DNA of 64,000 nucleotides from positions 434,001 to 498,000 of the forward strand of contig NIOE01000004.1 in NCBI GenBank assembly GCA_002205125.1, in the 5' to 3' direction. Numbering within the stretch: position 1 is the first letter of the stretch; every line of letters begins with the position of its first letter. Made by a program: the position numbers and the translations under genes. This stretch comes from Roseateles noduli (GTDB lineage: Bacteria > Pseudomonadota > Gammaproteobacteria > Burkholderiales > Burkholderiaceae_C). The notes beneath the pieces are model-generated. The model was not told where the DNA came from, searched no databases, and saw only the letters and a list, made by a program, of their open reading frames with translations. Below are positions 7,980-17,757 of this stretch, in pieces.

Positions 7980-9803
7980 ATGTTCCCCCACGAGCTCAAC
8001 GATCCGCGCGCGTTCGAGATCGCGCAGACGATGCTCGAGGGTTTCGACAGGCACTACCGCCTGTTCCGCGCCGCGTCGGCCACGGCCAAGACGCGTTTCG
8101 AGCAGGCGGACTGGCACGGCCAGCAGTTCGCGCAGCGCGAGCGCATCGAGTTCTACGACCTGCGCGTGGACGAGGCCGTCCTCGAGCTGGAAGAGCGCTT
8201 CAAGACCAGCGCGCTGCCCAGCGAGGTCTGGCAGCAGGTCAAGCTGCACTACATCGGGCTGCTGACCCGGCACCTGCGGCCGGAGCTCGCCGAGACCTTC
8301 TTCAACTCGGTCACGACGCGCATCCTCCATCACAGCTACTTCCACAACGAGTTCATCTTCGTCCGCCCGGCGATCTCCACCGAGTTCATAGAGAACGAGG
8401 AACCCGCCGCGCAGCCGACCTACCGCTGCTACTACCCCTCGCAGGACACGCTGCGCGACACCTTCATGCGCATCGTCTGGAACTTCCAGCTGGCGCTGGA
8501 GTTCGAGGACCTCGGCCGCGACATCGACCTGGTGCTGAAGGCCGTCGGCGAGGAGCTCGGCGCCTTCCGCTGGCGGACGAATTTCCAGGTGCAGGTGCTG
8601 TCCTCGCTGTTCTTCCGCAACAAGGGCGCGTACATCGTCGGCAAGATCATCAACGGCTTCACCGAGACGCCGTTCGCGCTGCCGATCCTGCACAAGGAAG
8701 CGAGCGACGGAACGACCGAACGTCAGCTCTACATCGACGCCGCGCTCTTCGGCGAGGACGAGCTGCAGATGCTGTTCAGCTTCGCGCGGGCCTACTTCCT
8801 GGTCGACATGGAAGTCCCGAGCGCCTACGTGCAGTTCCTGCGCTCGCTGATGCCGCGCAAGCCGCGTTCGGAGATCTACGCGACGCTGGGGCTGCAGAAG
8901 CAGGGCAAGAACCTCTTCTACCGGGACTTCCTCAACCACCTGCGCCACAGCAGCGACAAGTTCCGCATCGCGCCCGGCATCAAGGGCATGGTGATGCTGG
9001 TCTTCGACCTGCCGTCCTACCCGTTCGTGTTCAAGGTCATCAAGGACTTCTACCCGCCGCAGAAGGACACGACGCGCGAGCAGATCCAGTCCAAGTACCT
9101 GCTGGTGAAGCAGCACGACCGCGTCGGGCGCATGGCCGACACGCTGGAGTACACGCGGGTCGCGTTCCCGCGCCACCGCTTCGAGGACGAACTGGTCGCC
9201 GAGCTGAAGCACTTCTGCCCCTCGCTGCTGGAGGAGACCGGCGACGACCTGGTCATCAAGCACCTCTACATCGAGCGCCGCATGGTGCCGCTCAACATCT
9301 ATCTGCAGGAGGCGTCGCCGGCGCAGCTGGCGCATGCGGTGGTGGAGTACGGCAACGCGATCAAGGACCTGGTGGCGGCCAACATCTTCCCGGGCGACAT
9401 GCTGTGGAAGAACTTCGGCGTGACGCGCCACGGCAAGGTCGTGTTCTACGACTACGACGAGATCGAGTACCTGACCGACTGCAACTTCCGCAAGGTGCCC
9501 GAGGCCCGCAACGAGGAAGAGGAGATGTCGGGCGAGGTCTGGTACACGGTCAACAAGCACGACGTGTTCCCCGAGACCTTCGGGCCCTTCCTGCTCGGCC
9601 ATCCGGGCGTGCGCGACGTCTTCATGGCGCACCACGCCGACCTGCTCGATCCCGCGTTCTGGCAGACCCACAAGGAACGCATCCTGGCGGGACACGTCGA
9701 GGACGTGTTCCCGTACGACCCGCACAAGCGCTTCCACGTCCGCGACGTCGCGCCGGCCCTGAAGGTGCCGGAGCCGCAGGACCGCGAGCTTCCCATCCAC
9801 TGA
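7980..9803 (+). CDS. aceK: Isocitrate dehydrogenase kinase/phosphatase
   Basis: A 607-residue AceK, the bifunctional enzyme that phosphorylates and dephosphorylates isocitrate dehydrogenase and so controls flux between the Krebs cycle and glyoxylate shunt. The family N-terminus ([19 protein letters not shown]), the ATP-site region [24 protein letters not shown] split over residues of the kinase core, and the catalytic stretch [19 protein letters not shown] are recognisable. The ATG at 7980 matches the family start. Only five bases separate it from the carbonic anhydrase stop, suggesting cotranscription. In E. coli aceK follows aceBA; here it is separate from them. Confidence 0.95.
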   Translation: MFPHELNDPRAFEIAQTMLEGFDRHYRLFRAASATAKTRFEQADWHGQQFAQRERIEFYDLRVDEAVLELEERFKTSALPSEVWQQVKLHYIGLLTRHLRPELAETFFNSVTTRILHHSYFHNEFIFVRPAISTEFIENEEPAAQPTYRCYYPSQDTLRDTFMRIVWNFQLALEFEDLGRDIDLVLKAVGEELGAFRWRTNFQVQVLSSLFFRNKGAYIVGKIINGFTETPFALPILHKEASDGTTERQLYIDAALFGEDELQMLFSFARAYFLVDMEVPSAYVQFLRSLMPRKPRSEIYATLGLQKQGKNLFYRDFLNHLRHSSDKFRIAPGIKGMVMLVFDLPSYPFVFKVIKDFYPPQKDTTREQIQSKYLLVKQHDRVGRMADTLEYTRVAFPRHRFEDELVAELKHFCPSLLEETGDDLVIKHLYIERRMVPLNIYLQEASPAQLAHAVVEYGNAIKDLVAANIFPGDMLWKNFGVTRHGKVVFYDYDEIEYLTDCNFRKVPEARNEEEEMSGEVWYTVNKHDVFPETFGPFLLGHPGVRDVFMAHHADLLDPAFWQTHKERILAGHVEDVFPYDPHKRFHVRDVAPALKVPEPQDRELPIH

Positions 9804-9879
9804 TCACCGACCGCATCCCTCGCATCCCTCGCATCCATTGCGTTCGACGCATTCCCTGATTTCTTAGAAGGAGACCCTC

Positions 9880-11058
9880 ATGTCCGATTCCATCGTCATC
9901 GCTTCCGCCGCCCGCACGCCGATCGGCGGCCTGCTGGGCGACTTCGCCGGCCTGGCCGCGTGGGAGCTGGGCGCCGTCGCCATCAAGGCGGCCGTCGAGC
10001 GCGCCGGCATCCCGACCGATTCGATCGAGGAAGCCTTCCTCGGCAACTGCCTGATGGCCGGCCAGGGCCAGGCCCCGGCGCGCCAGGCCGTGCTGAAGGC
10101 CGGCCTGCCGCAATCGGTGGGCGCGGTGACGCTGTCCAAGATGTGCGGCGCCGGCATGCGCGCGACGATGTTCGCGCATGACACGCTGAAGGCCGAAAGC
10201 GCCGACATCCTGATCGCCGGCGGCATGGAGTCCATGACCAACGCGCCGCACCTGATGTTCGCGCGCAAGGGTGTGAAGTACGGCGCCGCGCAGATGTACG
10301 ACCACATGGCGCTGGACGGCCTGGAAGACGCGTACGAGCGCGGCAAGGCCATGGGCGTCTTCGCCGAGCAGTGCGTCGACAAGTACGCCTTCACGCGCGA
10401 GGCGCAGGACCAGTTCGCGATCTCGTCGACGGAGCGCGCCAAGCGCGCGAACGAGGACGGCAGCTTCGCCTGGGAGATCGCGCCGGTGACCATCGCCGGT
10501 CGGGGCGGCGACACGGTGATCTCGCGCGACGAGCAGCCGTTCAAGGCCAAGCTCGACAAGATCCCGACGCTGAAGCCGGCGTTCAAGAAGGACGGCTCCA
10601 TCACGGCCGCGACCTCGTCGTCGATCTCCGACGGCGCCGCCGCGATGGTGCTGATGCGCGAGTCCACCGCGAAGAAGCTCGGCGTGACGCCGATCGCCCG
10701 CATCGTCGGTACCGCGGTGCACGCCAACGCGCCGGAGTGGTTCACGACCGCGCCGGTCGGCGCGATCCAGAAGCTGCTGGCCAAGAACAACTGGGACGCG
10801 AAGAGCGTCGACCTGTGGGAAGTCAACGAGGCCTTCGCCGCGGTGACCATGGCCGCGATGGCTGAATTCAAGCTGCCGCACGAGATCGTCAACGTCAACG
10901 GCGGCGCGGTGGCGCTGGGTCACCCGATCGGCGCGTCGGGCGCCCGCATCCTCGTCACCCTGCTGGGCGCGCTCAAGCACCGCCACCTGAAGCGCGGCGT
11001 GGCGGCGCTGTGCATCGGCGGCGGCGAAGCCACCGCCGTCGGCGTCGAGCTGATCTGA
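9880..11058 (+). CDS. Acetyl-CoA acetyltransferase (thiolase II type)
   Basis: A 392-residue thiolase joining or cleaving acetoacetyl-CoA and acetyl-CoA. All catalytic elements are visible: the nucleophile Cys89 in LSKMCGAGM, NEAFAAVTM, the GHPIGASGAR loop with the active His, and the C-terminal CIGGGEA with the second active Cys. Length fits biosynthetic or degradative acetoacetyl-CoA thiolases (AtoB/PhaA class). A strong AAGGAG ribosome site precedes the ATG. It is placed before an SDR gene and among acyl-CoA dehydrogenases, which fits fatty or branched-chain acid breakdown. PhaA-like use in polyhydroxybutyrate synthesis cannot be excluded. Confidence 0.92.
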   Translation: MSDSIVIASAARTPIGGLLGDFAGLAAWELGAVAIKAAVERAGIPTDSIEEAFLGNCLMAGQGQAPARQAVLKAGLPQSVGAVTLSKMCGAGMRATMFAHDTLKAESADILIAGGMESMTNAPHLMFARKGVKYGAAQMYDHMALDGLEDAYERGKAMGVFAEQCVDKYAFTREAQDQFAISSTERAKRANEDGSFAWEIAPVTIAGRGGDTVISRDEQPFKAKLDKIPTLKPAFKKDGSITAATSSSISDGAAAMVLMRESTAKKLGVTPIARIVGTAVHANAPEWFTTAPVGAIQKLLAKNNWDAKSVDLWEVNEAFAAVTMAAMAEFKLPHEIVNVNGGAVALGHPIGASGARILVTLLGALKHRHLKRGVAALCIGGGEATAVGVELI

Positions 11059-11069
11059 GGACGGACCGG

Positions 11070-11738
11070 ATGACGCAAGTTCTCATCATCGGCGCCTCGC
11101 GGGGCATCGGCTTCGAACTGGTGAATCAGCACCGCGAGCGCGGCGACACCGTCGTCGCCACGGCGCGCGACGACGCCAGCCTGGAGAAGCTGAAGGCGCT
11201 GGGCGCGACGGCGATCAAGCTGGAAGTGTCCGACGTGGTCAGCATCGCCGGCCTGGCCTGGCAGCTGGACGGCTACCAGTTCAACCGCGTGCTGTACGTC
11301 GCCGGCGTCTACGGCCCGAAGACCATCGGCCTGCAGCCGCCGAGCGCGGCCGACTTCGACGCCGTCATGCACACCAACGTGCTGGGCCCGATGCGCGTGC
11401 TGCCGCAGCTGCTGGACGCGCTCGCGCCGGACGCGCGCATCGGCATCCTGTCCTCGCGGATGGGATCGATGACGCTGCGCGCGAACTCCGCAGGCTGGGT
11501 CTACCGCGCGTCGAAGGCGGCAGTGAACTCGGTGATGAAGGACCTGTCGCTGACGCTCGACGGCCGCGCCGTCTGCGTCAGCCTGCACCCGGGCTGGGTC
11601 AAGACCGACATGGGCGGCCAGGAGGCCGACATCGACGTCGCCACCAGCGCCTCCAGCCTGCGCGGGGTACTCGACGGGCTGAAGACGACCGACAACGGCG
11701 GGTTCTTCAACTACGACGGCACGCCGCTGCCCTGGTAA
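11070..11738 (+). CDS. SDR-family oxidoreductase
   Basis: A 222-residue short-chain dehydrogenase/reductase. The nucleotide-binding GASRGIG is at residues 8-14, the LYVAGVYG element replaces the usual NAG, and the catalytic Ser and Y-x-x-x-K lie in LSSRMGSMT and YRASKAAVNS. The shorter length and C-terminal sequence resemble the C-signal-like or sniffer-like SDR group. The start at 11070 gives the family N-terminus MTQVLIIGAS. It follows the thiolase by 11 bases, so it is probably in the same transcript. The substrate is not predictable. Confidence 0.85.
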   Translation: MTQVLIIGASRGIGFELVNQHRERGDTVVATARDDASLEKLKALGATAIKLEVSDVVSIAGLAWQLDGYQFNRVLYVAGVYGPKTIGLQPPSAADFDAVMHTNVLGPMRVLPQLLDALAPDARIGILSSRMGSMTLRANSAGWVYRASKAAVNSVMKDLSLTLDGRAVCVSLHPGWVKTDMGGQEADIDVATSASSLRGVLDGLKTTDNGGFFNYDGTPLPW

Positions 11739-11765
11739 CTGGCTGGTTGACTGCGGCGGCCGCTG

Positions 11766-11889
11766 GCCCTCACCCCCACCCTCTCCCGCAAGCGGGAGAG
11801 GGAGCGAGAGTGCACCGAGCTGACCGGGAGACATCCGCGCCGCCTTCTTTCTCCCTCTCCCGCTTGCGGGAGAGGGTAGGGGTGAGGGC
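11766..11889. repeat. REP doublet: two 39-base inverted copies, each with an 11-bp stem
   Basis: Two copies (11766-11804 and 11851-11889) are inverted relative to each other with one mismatch and 46 bases between them. Each contains its own hairpin with stem CCCTCTCCCGC and its complement around a two-base loop (11779-11802 and 11853-11876). The same stem recurs as single elements at 36374-36398 and 50466-50489. This is the architecture of REP elements paired into a REPIN, mobile through a RAYT transposase encoded elsewhere. It fills most of the gap between the SDR gene and the next gene. Confidence 0.85.
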
Positions 11890-11940
11890 TGCGGTCGTCC
11901 GATACTCACTGACCACAGATCAAGATTCAGGGAGAGAACG

Positions 11941-13362
11941 ATGAAGCGGTGGGCGCGTGTGAGCTTGAAGATCCTGGGCGGTCTGCTGCTGGGCGTGGTG
12001 ACGCTCGCGGCGGCCTGGGCGGCGTTCAACAACCGGCTGGTCGATGACGCGCCGCGTCCGGTGCCGGAAGCGCTGCGCGTGCCGGCGCCGACGTTGCCGC
12101 CGGAGCGCAATGCGGTCTTTGCGCTGCTGGGTCTGGCCGAGGCCGGAGACGACCCGCACGCGGCCGGTCTGCGGCGATGGGCGGCGATGGATGCCGGCGC
12201 CATCGCATCCCTGCCGGCTTCGTCGCGCAAATGGCCGGCGAGCGAGACCCGCCAACCGGCCAGCAAGGCCTGGGGCTGCGACCCGCAGACGACCGATTGC
12301 GTCGCGGTCTGGATGCAGGAGGCCGATGCCCTGCGAGCATTGACCGCGGCTCACGCCGACATCGGCCGTCGCTGCGAAGCCGTGGCCCAGACGGGCATGG
12401 CGATCGACGAGCCGATGATCACCCCGTCCGCCGAACTGAAGACGGCCGGGCAGCTCTACATCCGGCGCGCAACGCTCCTGCCCTGGCAGACCACCGTGAA
12501 TTGCCTGCGCTGGCTGCACCTGCGATCGGCGCTCGCGGGCCAGTCGGGCGATCGGGCGGCCATGCTGACCCTCGTCAAGCAAGCCGACGCGCTGACGGGG
12601 GCGATGCTGGACGGCACCAACACCCTGATCGGCGTCAATGTGGCCGGCGCGATGGCGAGGCGCCATTGGCGTGTCGTCACCGATCTGGCCGCCGCGTACC
12701 CCGCAGCCGCGCCTGAACTGCGCGCGATGCTGCGCCCGATGTCGGCGCGGGCGGCGGACACCTCCCGCTGGATCCGGACCGAGGCGAACTTCGGCCGCGA
12801 AGCTGTGCGCGAATACGCCTGCATGGATCTCGGCGCCGACGCCTCGGCGATGTCCGCCGACAGCCCGTTCCACTGCGAGCCTCGCTTCTGGGCCATGCCC
12901 AATGCCACGCAGCACCTCCTGGACAAGTACTGGTTGCAGGCCGAAGCCAAGTCCGGCGGCGGCGCGCTGAACATGCTTGACTGGGAGCCAGATCCGTCAG
13001 CGGACTGGGCCTTGGGCTTCCCCTGGCGCAACTCGATCGGCGGAACGCTCGTCGCGGTCGCCGCGCCTGGTTTTCCCATCTACGTGCGCAAGCAGGCGTC
13101 CCTGATGCTGCTCAACGAAGCCGCCCGCCTCGCGCTGGCGGCCGGCGACGTCGAGCCCGCGAAGCGCGCGGCCTGGCTCACGCAACAACCGATGGACGCC
13201 CGCCTGCGCGAACGACTCGCTATCGACGGCGAACACGTCGTCGCGCGCCTCTGGGCGCCCGTGTCCAGCGAGGACACGCTCCGCTACCGCATTCCCTCCG
13301 GCGCCACGAGCGCCGCCACCGTCACGGGATCCAACCCGGATTCCTCTCCGACCAAGAGTTGA
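11941..13362 (+). CDS. Membrane-anchored hypothetical protein
   Basis: A 473-residue protein I do not recognise. It begins with a positively charged segment and one hydrophobic helix (KILGGLLLGVVTLAAAWAAF), so it is anchored in the inner membrane with a large periplasmic part or is exported. The rest is alanine-rich and predicted helical, with several scattered cysteines. A ribosome site GGGAGAG lies before the ATG, directly after the REP doublet. The end is 13 bases before an acyl-CoA dehydrogenase gene, but no functional link is evident. Confidence 0.75.
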   Translation: MKRWARVSLKILGGLLLGVVTLAAAWAAFNNRLVDDAPRPVPEALRVPAPTLPPERNAVFALLGLAEAGDDPHAAGLRRWAAMDAGAIASLPASSRKWPASETRQPASKAWGCDPQTTDCVAVWMQEADALRALTAAHADIGRRCEAVAQTGMAIDEPMITPSAELKTAGQLYIRRATLLPWQTTVNCLRWLHLRSALAGQSGDRAAMLTLVKQADALTGAMLDGTNTLIGVNVAGAMARRHWRVVTDLAAAYPAAAPELRAMLRPMSARAADTSRWIRTEANFGREAVREYACMDLGADASAMSADSPFHCEPRFWAMPNATQHLLDKYWLQAEAKSGGGALNMLDWEPDPSADWALGFPWRNSIGGTLVAVAAPGFPIYVRKQASLMLLNEAARLALAAGDVEPAKRAAWLTQQPMDARLRERLAIDGEHVVARLWAPVSSEDTLRYRIPSGATSAATVTGSNPDSSPTKS

Positions 13363-13375
13363 CCAAGAGCCGACC

Positions 13376-14506
13376 ATGCTGCTTTCCGAAGACCACCGCG
13401 CCGTGCAGGACGCCGTCCGCGCCTACGTGCAGGACCAGATCGCGCCGAAGGCGGCCGCCTGGGACAAGTCCCACCAGTTCCCCGCCGAGGAACTCAAGGG
13501 CCTGGCCGCGCTGGGCTGTTACGGCGTGGCCGTGCCGACCGAGTACGACGGCGCGGGCCTGGACTACCTGGCGTTGGCGATCATCCTGGAGGAGATCGGC
13601 GCCGGCGACGGCGCGACCTCCACGGTCGTGAGCGTCAACAACTGCCCGGTGTGCAGCATCCTGATGGCCTTCGGCAACGAGGACCAGAAGCAGCGCTTCC
13701 TCAAGCCGCTGGCGCGCGGCGACATGCTGGGCGCGTTCTGCCTGACCGAGCCGCATGTGGGTTCCGAGGCCGGCGGCCTGAAGACGACCGCCGTGCTGGA
13801 CGGCGACGCCTACGTCCTCAACGGCGTCAAGCAGTTCATCACCAGCGGCAAGAACGGCGACGTCGCCATCGTGATGGCGGTGACCGACAAGGCCGCGGGG
13901 AAGAAGGGCATCTCCGCCTTCCTGGTCCCGACGACCACGCCCGGCTATGTCGTGGCCCGCATCGAGGACAAGATGGGCCAGCACGCCAGCGACACGGCGC
14001 AGATCCTGTTCGAGAACTGCCGCGTGCCCGTCGCCAACCGGATCGGCGAGGAAGGCCAGGGATTGAAGATCGCGCTGTCGGGACTGGAAGGCGGCCGCAT
14101 CGGCATCGCGTCGCAGTCGGTGGGCATGGCGCGCGCGGCCTTCGAGGCGGCGCTGCGCTACAGCAAGGAGCGCGTCGCCTTCGGCGTGCCGATCTTCGAG
14201 CACCAGGCGATGCAGCACAAGCTCGCCGACATGGCCACGCAGATCGAAGCAGCTCGCCAGCTGATCTGGCATGCCGCCGCGCTGAAGGACGCCGGCCAGC
14301 CCTGCCTGAAGGAAGCAGCGATGGCCAAGCTCTTCGCCAGCGAGATGGCCGAGCGCGTGTGCTCCGCCGCGATCCAGATCCACGGCGGCTACGGCTACGT
14401 CAGCGATTTCCCGGTGGAGCGGATCTACCGCGACGTCCGCGTGACGCAGATCTACGAAGGCACGTCCGAGGTGCAGAAGATCCTGATCGGCCGCGCGCTC
14501 GTCTGA
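13376..14506 (+). CDS. Acyl-CoA dehydrogenase (short-chain/butyryl type)
   Basis: A 376-residue FAD acyl-CoA dehydrogenase. It has the family blocks [15 protein letters not shown] and [14 protein letters not shown], then the C-terminal [16 protein letters not shown] whose Glu is the catalytic base of short- and medium-chain enzymes. This differs from the isovaleryl enzyme at 6065-7243, whose base sits earlier, so the two paralogues probably have different substrates. It would deliver electrons to ETF in beta-oxidation. The exact chain length is not predictable. A GC-rich hairpin follows. Confidence 0.9.
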   Translation: MLLSEDHRAVQDAVRAYVQDQIAPKAAAWDKSHQFPAEELKGLAALGCYGVAVPTEYDGAGLDYLALAIILEEIGAGDGATSTVVSVNNCPVCSILMAFGNEDQKQRFLKPLARGDMLGAFCLTEPHVGSEAGGLKTTAVLDGDAYVLNGVKQFITSGKNGDVAIVMAVTDKAAGKKGISAFLVPTTTPGYVVARIEDKMGQHASDTAQILFENCRVPVANRIGEEGQGLKIALSGLEGGRIGIASQSVGMARAAFEAALRYSKERVAFGVPIFEHQAMQHKLADMATQIEAARQLIWHAAALKDAGQPCLKEAAMAKLFASEMAERVCSAAIQIHGGYGYVSDFPVERIYRDVRVTQIYEGTSEVQKILIGRALV

Positions 14507-14538
14507 GCGCAGCAGCGCAGTCACGACCCTGCGGAGCC

Positions 14539-14560
14539 GCGGGCCGGCGCACCGGCCCGC
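14539..14560. terminator. Hairpin between convergent genes
   Basis: A perfect 9-bp stem GCGGGCCGG / CCGGCCCGC with a four-base loop lies between the convergent acyl-CoA dehydrogenase and alpha-carbonic anhydrase genes. It has no clear T-tract, so it is a likely but not certain bidirectional terminator. Confidence 0.5.
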
Positions 14561-14566
14561 CCAGGC

Positions 14567-15316
14567 TCATTCGCTTTCCTGGACCAGCCGCGCGTTGAGC
14601 GGCTGCACCGGCCGCGCGTTCCTGCCAACCAGCTTGCGGAACGCGTCGATCTGCCGGGCCGACAGCGTCACCGGCTCCTTCAGCACCATCCAGTGCACGC
14701 CCTCCGAGCAGGGCGGCGTGGTCAGCGAGCCGGCGAAGTCGTAGTAGCCGAGCGACTTCGGCAGCAGGCTCGCGAGGTCCAGCGACAGCTCGTCCACGGT
14801 GATCTTCTCGCCGACGCGCGGCAGGTGCTGGAACACCGAGCCCCACGCCGCGTTGGAGCGGCCCGCGCGGATCAGCACCGCCACCACGCCGAGTTCCCCC
14901 GCCGCGTTCTTGTGGACGAAGTGCGCCACCATCGGCAGCGACTTGCCGTTGATGTGCTCCTCGCTGGGCGTGTGGAAGTGGAACTGCAGCAGCTCGTAGC
15001 TCTGGCCGCCGACGTCCAGCGTATTGCCGGCCGGCAGGTTCACCTGCACGGTGTGGCCGTTGTTCCAGATCGTCGGCGCGGCGCTGCCGTAGTGGAAGTC
15101 GAGCGCGGGCAGCGCGGCCTTCACCGGCTTGACGATGTTGATCGGGCTCTGCTGATGGCCCGCGGCGCATTCGGCGAACGACGGATCGATCTCGCTCCAG
15201 TGCGTGGCGCCCTTGTCGCCGGTGTATTCCCAATGCGCCGCCGCGGCGGCAGGCAGGGCGGAAGAGAAGAGGCCGACCGACAGGGCGGCGAGGAGGACGC
15301 GTGCGTGAGGTGCCAT
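14567..15316 (-). CDS. cah: Periplasmic alpha-carbonic anhydrase
   Basis: A 249-residue alpha-class carbonic anhydrase with a cleavable signal peptide (hydrophobic core LLAALSVGLFSSALPAAAAA, cleavage near residue 27). Zinc ligands are His113 and His115 in QFHFHTPSEEH and His132 in MVAHFVH; the proton-shuttle neighbourhood QQSPINI and the LTTPPCSEGV substrate-pocket loop are intact. It should hydrate CO2 in the periplasm. It faces the acyl-CoA dehydrogenase tail to tail and is unrelated in sequence to the beta-class enzyme at 7300-7974. Confidence 0.95.
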   Translation of the reverse strand: MAPHARVLLAALSVGLFSSALPAAAAAHWEYTGDKGATHWSEIDPSFAECAAGHQQSPINIVKPVKAALPALDFHYGSAAPTIWNNGHTVQVNLPAGNTLDVGGQSYELLQFHFHTPSEEHINGKSLPMVAHFVHKNAAGELGVVAVLIRAGRSNAAWGSVFQHLPRVGEKITVDELSLDLASLLPKSLGYYDFAGSLTTPPCSEGVHWMVLKEPVTLSARQIDAFRKLVGRNARPVQPLNARLVQESE

Positions 15317-15521
15317 GGGGGTGCTCGAAAGAAGCGCAGAGGAATGGGATCGGTGAATGAAAAGGGTCGCGCGAGGCTAGCGTTCGCGGCGTGATCAAGG
15401 CGTTAAGAAATCGTTGATGAAAACGATGTCTTGCGAATGCTTGTTCACGGAGCCGAAACCGTCTTCCGCGCGATGTCTGACGAGCGGCGTTGGCGTTTTC
15501 CCGCGTCCCCCTTCAGACGGG

Positions 15522-15550
15522 TTGCCTGCGGCAGACGGGGGACGTAGATT
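15522..15550 (+). promoter_or_regulatory. Putative sigma70-type promoter of the propeller lipoprotein gene
   Basis: The 304-base gap 15317-15620 between divergent genes contains TTGCCT (15522-15527) and TAGATT (15545-15550) separated by exactly 17 bases, 70 bases before the lipoprotein ATG. The gap is otherwise featureless apart from an AT-richer patch at about 15400-15445 that may hold the alpha-carbonic anhydrase promoter. Confidence 0.4.
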
Positions 15551-15620
15551 GCGCCCCGCTGGCGACAAGACCTGACCCTGGACGGGGCATCGGGCGCCGC
15601 CTTCGATCAGGGAGAAGCTC

Positions 15621-17324
15621 ATGTTGTCGACGATGCGGCGGCGCCTGCCCGCCATGGGAAATCTGTTCGTGCCGGTGCCGGTGCTGGCGCTGGTGGTCTC
15701 GATGATGCTGAGCGGCTGCGGCGGCGCAGTCGAGAAGGCCGTCGGGAACCTGCTGGACGAGACCAAGGTCCCGTACTCGCTCAGCCAGAACACGGCGGAC
15801 TGCAAGGCGACCGAGCCGGGCACGGCCTGCACGGACGTCAAGATCTACGCCACGAAGCGGCATGACGGGCCCGCCACGGTCCGGCCGATCTGGACCGAGA
15901 TCCCGGACAACAACGCCCCGGTCCGGGTCATCGACCACGTCTATCGCGACAACGAGGCCAACGGCGACGTGAGGATCAGCGTCGGGTTCATGACGCAGAT
16001 GCGGCCGGGTGTCTACACCGGCACGATCGAGATCAACATCCTGAGTCTCGAACTCTTCACCACCTACGTGCCCAACAAGGTGCGTTACCGGCTGGAGGTC
16101 GGCAACAACGGCACCGAGAACCTGACGACCCTGCCCGCGGTGATGCCGGGTCGGGAGAGCTGGTCGGGATTCGGCGGCGGCGGGACGCGCTCCGGGTATG
16201 TGCCGCTGTCGCTGGATGCCACGAAGTTCAGTCCGCGTTGGACCCGCTGGATTGCGACGCCCACGACGACGTACGGCGAGGGTCTGCATCTGGGGCAGGG
16301 ACTGATCGCGGTGCCTGACATGATCTTCGGCAGTGGCGGTGCCACGACCAGCAACGTGACGGTGGTGTCGCTCAAGGACGGCACCGATCTGTGGAAGGGC
16401 CTGTTGCCGGACCTGCCGATCCAGGTGACCGGTCGCGGCGACCGTCTGTACTGGCAGGCGTCCAACAGTCGGGTGATGGTGACGTCGACGACGGCGGGGA
16501 CGCTGCTCGGGGAACACACGGCCAAGGGCAACACGGGGGTCGCGCCGGGCTGGACCTTCGCCGGCGGGCGTCTGCTGATGCCGACGGATCCGGAGGTCAA
16601 CTACCTGTCCGCGCTGGACGTGGCGGACCTCAAGACGCCGGTGTGGACGACGACCGTGTCGGACCGGATCGTCGGCGTGAACTACGCGGCCTGGGGCGCG
16701 ACCGCCGACGTGGATGCCGGCCTGACGTACGTGAACACGGGCGGCGTCTACCGCGTGCTGCGCCTGAGCGACGGCGTCATCACGGCGGAGGCGCAGGTGC
16801 CGACGCGGGAAGACCTGGGCCTGGGGCAGGTCTGGAGCTACGAGGCGCCGGTGCTGCCGGAGGACGGCGTGAGCGCCGTCCTGCTGAGTCATCGTGACCT
16901 GGCACGCGGGAGCGCGATGCAGAACCATCTGACGGTGGTGGACCGCGCCACGGGCGCACAGCGCTGGGACGCGACGGGACAGTTCATGGACCATCCGGTG
17001 ACGGCGCATGGCGTCGTCTACGCCGCCAACCAGTCGACCAAGGCGGTGGAGGCGCGCAGCCTCGCCGACGGCTCGCTGCTGTGGACGTGGGCGATGCCGA
17101 CGACGGACAGCTTCTGGCAGCGTCAGATGGTCCTGACGGACACCCACCTGTTCGTGTCGACCGACAAGCAGACCGTGGCCATCGATCTGGCGACGCGCAC
17201 CGCCGCCTGGCAGGTCGCGACGGGCGGCTGGCTCGGCATGACGCCGGAGGGCGTGCTGGTGGTGTTCACCGCCATGGGCGGATCGACCCAGCTGTCCACG
17301 GTGAAGACGTTCAATCTGCGTTGA
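15621..17324 (+). CDS. PQQ-like beta-propeller lipoprotein
   Basis: A 567-residue predicted lipoprotein: signal peptide with lipobox LSGC at residue 33, so it is lipid-anchored in the envelope. The middle and C-terminal parts show repeated blades of the type TVVSLKDGTDLWKGLL, TVVDRATGAQRWDATG and AVEARSLADGSLLWTW, spaced like a PQQ-like beta-propeller. The propeller-specific quinone ligands of dehydrogenases are not evident, so a binding or scaffold role such as BamB-like is more likely than catalysis. The ATG follows GGGAGA. There is no operon partner. Confidence 0.75.
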   Translation: MLSTMRRRLPAMGNLFVPVPVLALVVSMMLSGCGGAVEKAVGNLLDETKVPYSLSQNTADCKATEPGTACTDVKIYATKRHDGPATVRPIWTEIPDNNAPVRVIDHVYRDNEANGDVRISVGFMTQMRPGVYTGTIEINILSLELFTTYVPNKVRYRLEVGNNGTENLTTLPAVMPGRESWSGFGGGGTRSGYVPLSLDATKFSPRWTRWIATPTTTYGEGLHLGQGLIAVPDMIFGSGGATTSNVTVVSLKDGTDLWKGLLPDLPIQVTGRGDRLYWQASNSRVMVTSTTAGTLLGEHTAKGNTGVAPGWTFAGGRLLMPTDPEVNYLSALDVADLKTPVWTTTVSDRIVGVNYAAWGATADVDAGLTYVNTGGVYRVLRLSDGVITAEAQVPTREDLGLGQVWSYEAPVLPEDGVSAVLLSHRDLARGSAMQNHLTVVDRATGAQRWDATGQFMDHPVTAHGVVYAANQSTKAVEARSLADGSLLWTWAMPTTDSFWQRQMVLTDTHLFVSTDKQTVAIDLATRTAAWQVATGGWLGMTPEGVLVVFTAMGGSTQLSTVKTFNLR

Positions 17325-17388
17325 ACGCAGGCGAAGGGCGCGCCAGGGCGGTGAGCCCCGGCGCGCTTGCGCACGGCGCGGGCCGGGG

Positions 17389-17607
17389 TCAGTTGGCCTC
17401 GACGGAGCGCTTCACCTGCCGGTTGTGATCCTCGTGCATGGCGATCTCGACGAGGGCGAAGTAGCAGGTGACTTCGTGGATCAGATCCACGGCGATATCG
17501 CAGAGCGTGCCGTTCTTGCGGCGCATCTCCATCGGCACGTCAAAGTCCTGCAGCAGGGCGGTCAGGTGCGTGAGCCGGTCGCGCATGCTGATCAACGCGT
17601 CGCCCAT
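17389..17607 (-). CDS. Small hypothetical protein
   Basis: A 72-residue, probably helical protein of mixed charge with no signal peptide or known motif. An internal Met at residue 8 is an alternative start. It lies at the edge of an AT-richer patch. Its C-terminal part (LIHEV, VEIAM) faintly resembles the end of the neighbouring nucleotidyltransferase (LIHEV, EIAVRM), which could reflect a decayed duplication or chance. Function unknown. Confidence 0.5.
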   Translation of the reverse strand: MGDALISMRDRLTHLTALLQDFDVPMEMRRKNGTLCDIAVDLIHEVTCYFALVEIAMHEDHNRQVKRSVEAN

Positions 17608-17757
17608 ATCTGATCACCTGAAGGCAATTCTTCGCTCCCATGCGTCGACCGTCTATTGAGCGAATCAGTAGTCGTGGTGTTCCGCGTCTCAGGTTTCAGT
17701 AGTGGCCATCACTTGAACTGGTGGATGGTCATTCGCTCGCTCTCGTTCCGCTTCGAG

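Noticed and set aside
9812-9840. Triplicate CGCATCC(CT) direct repeats between aceK and the thiolase gene
   Set aside because: Very short, AT/GC composition ordinary, no hairpin or known element; probably slippage.
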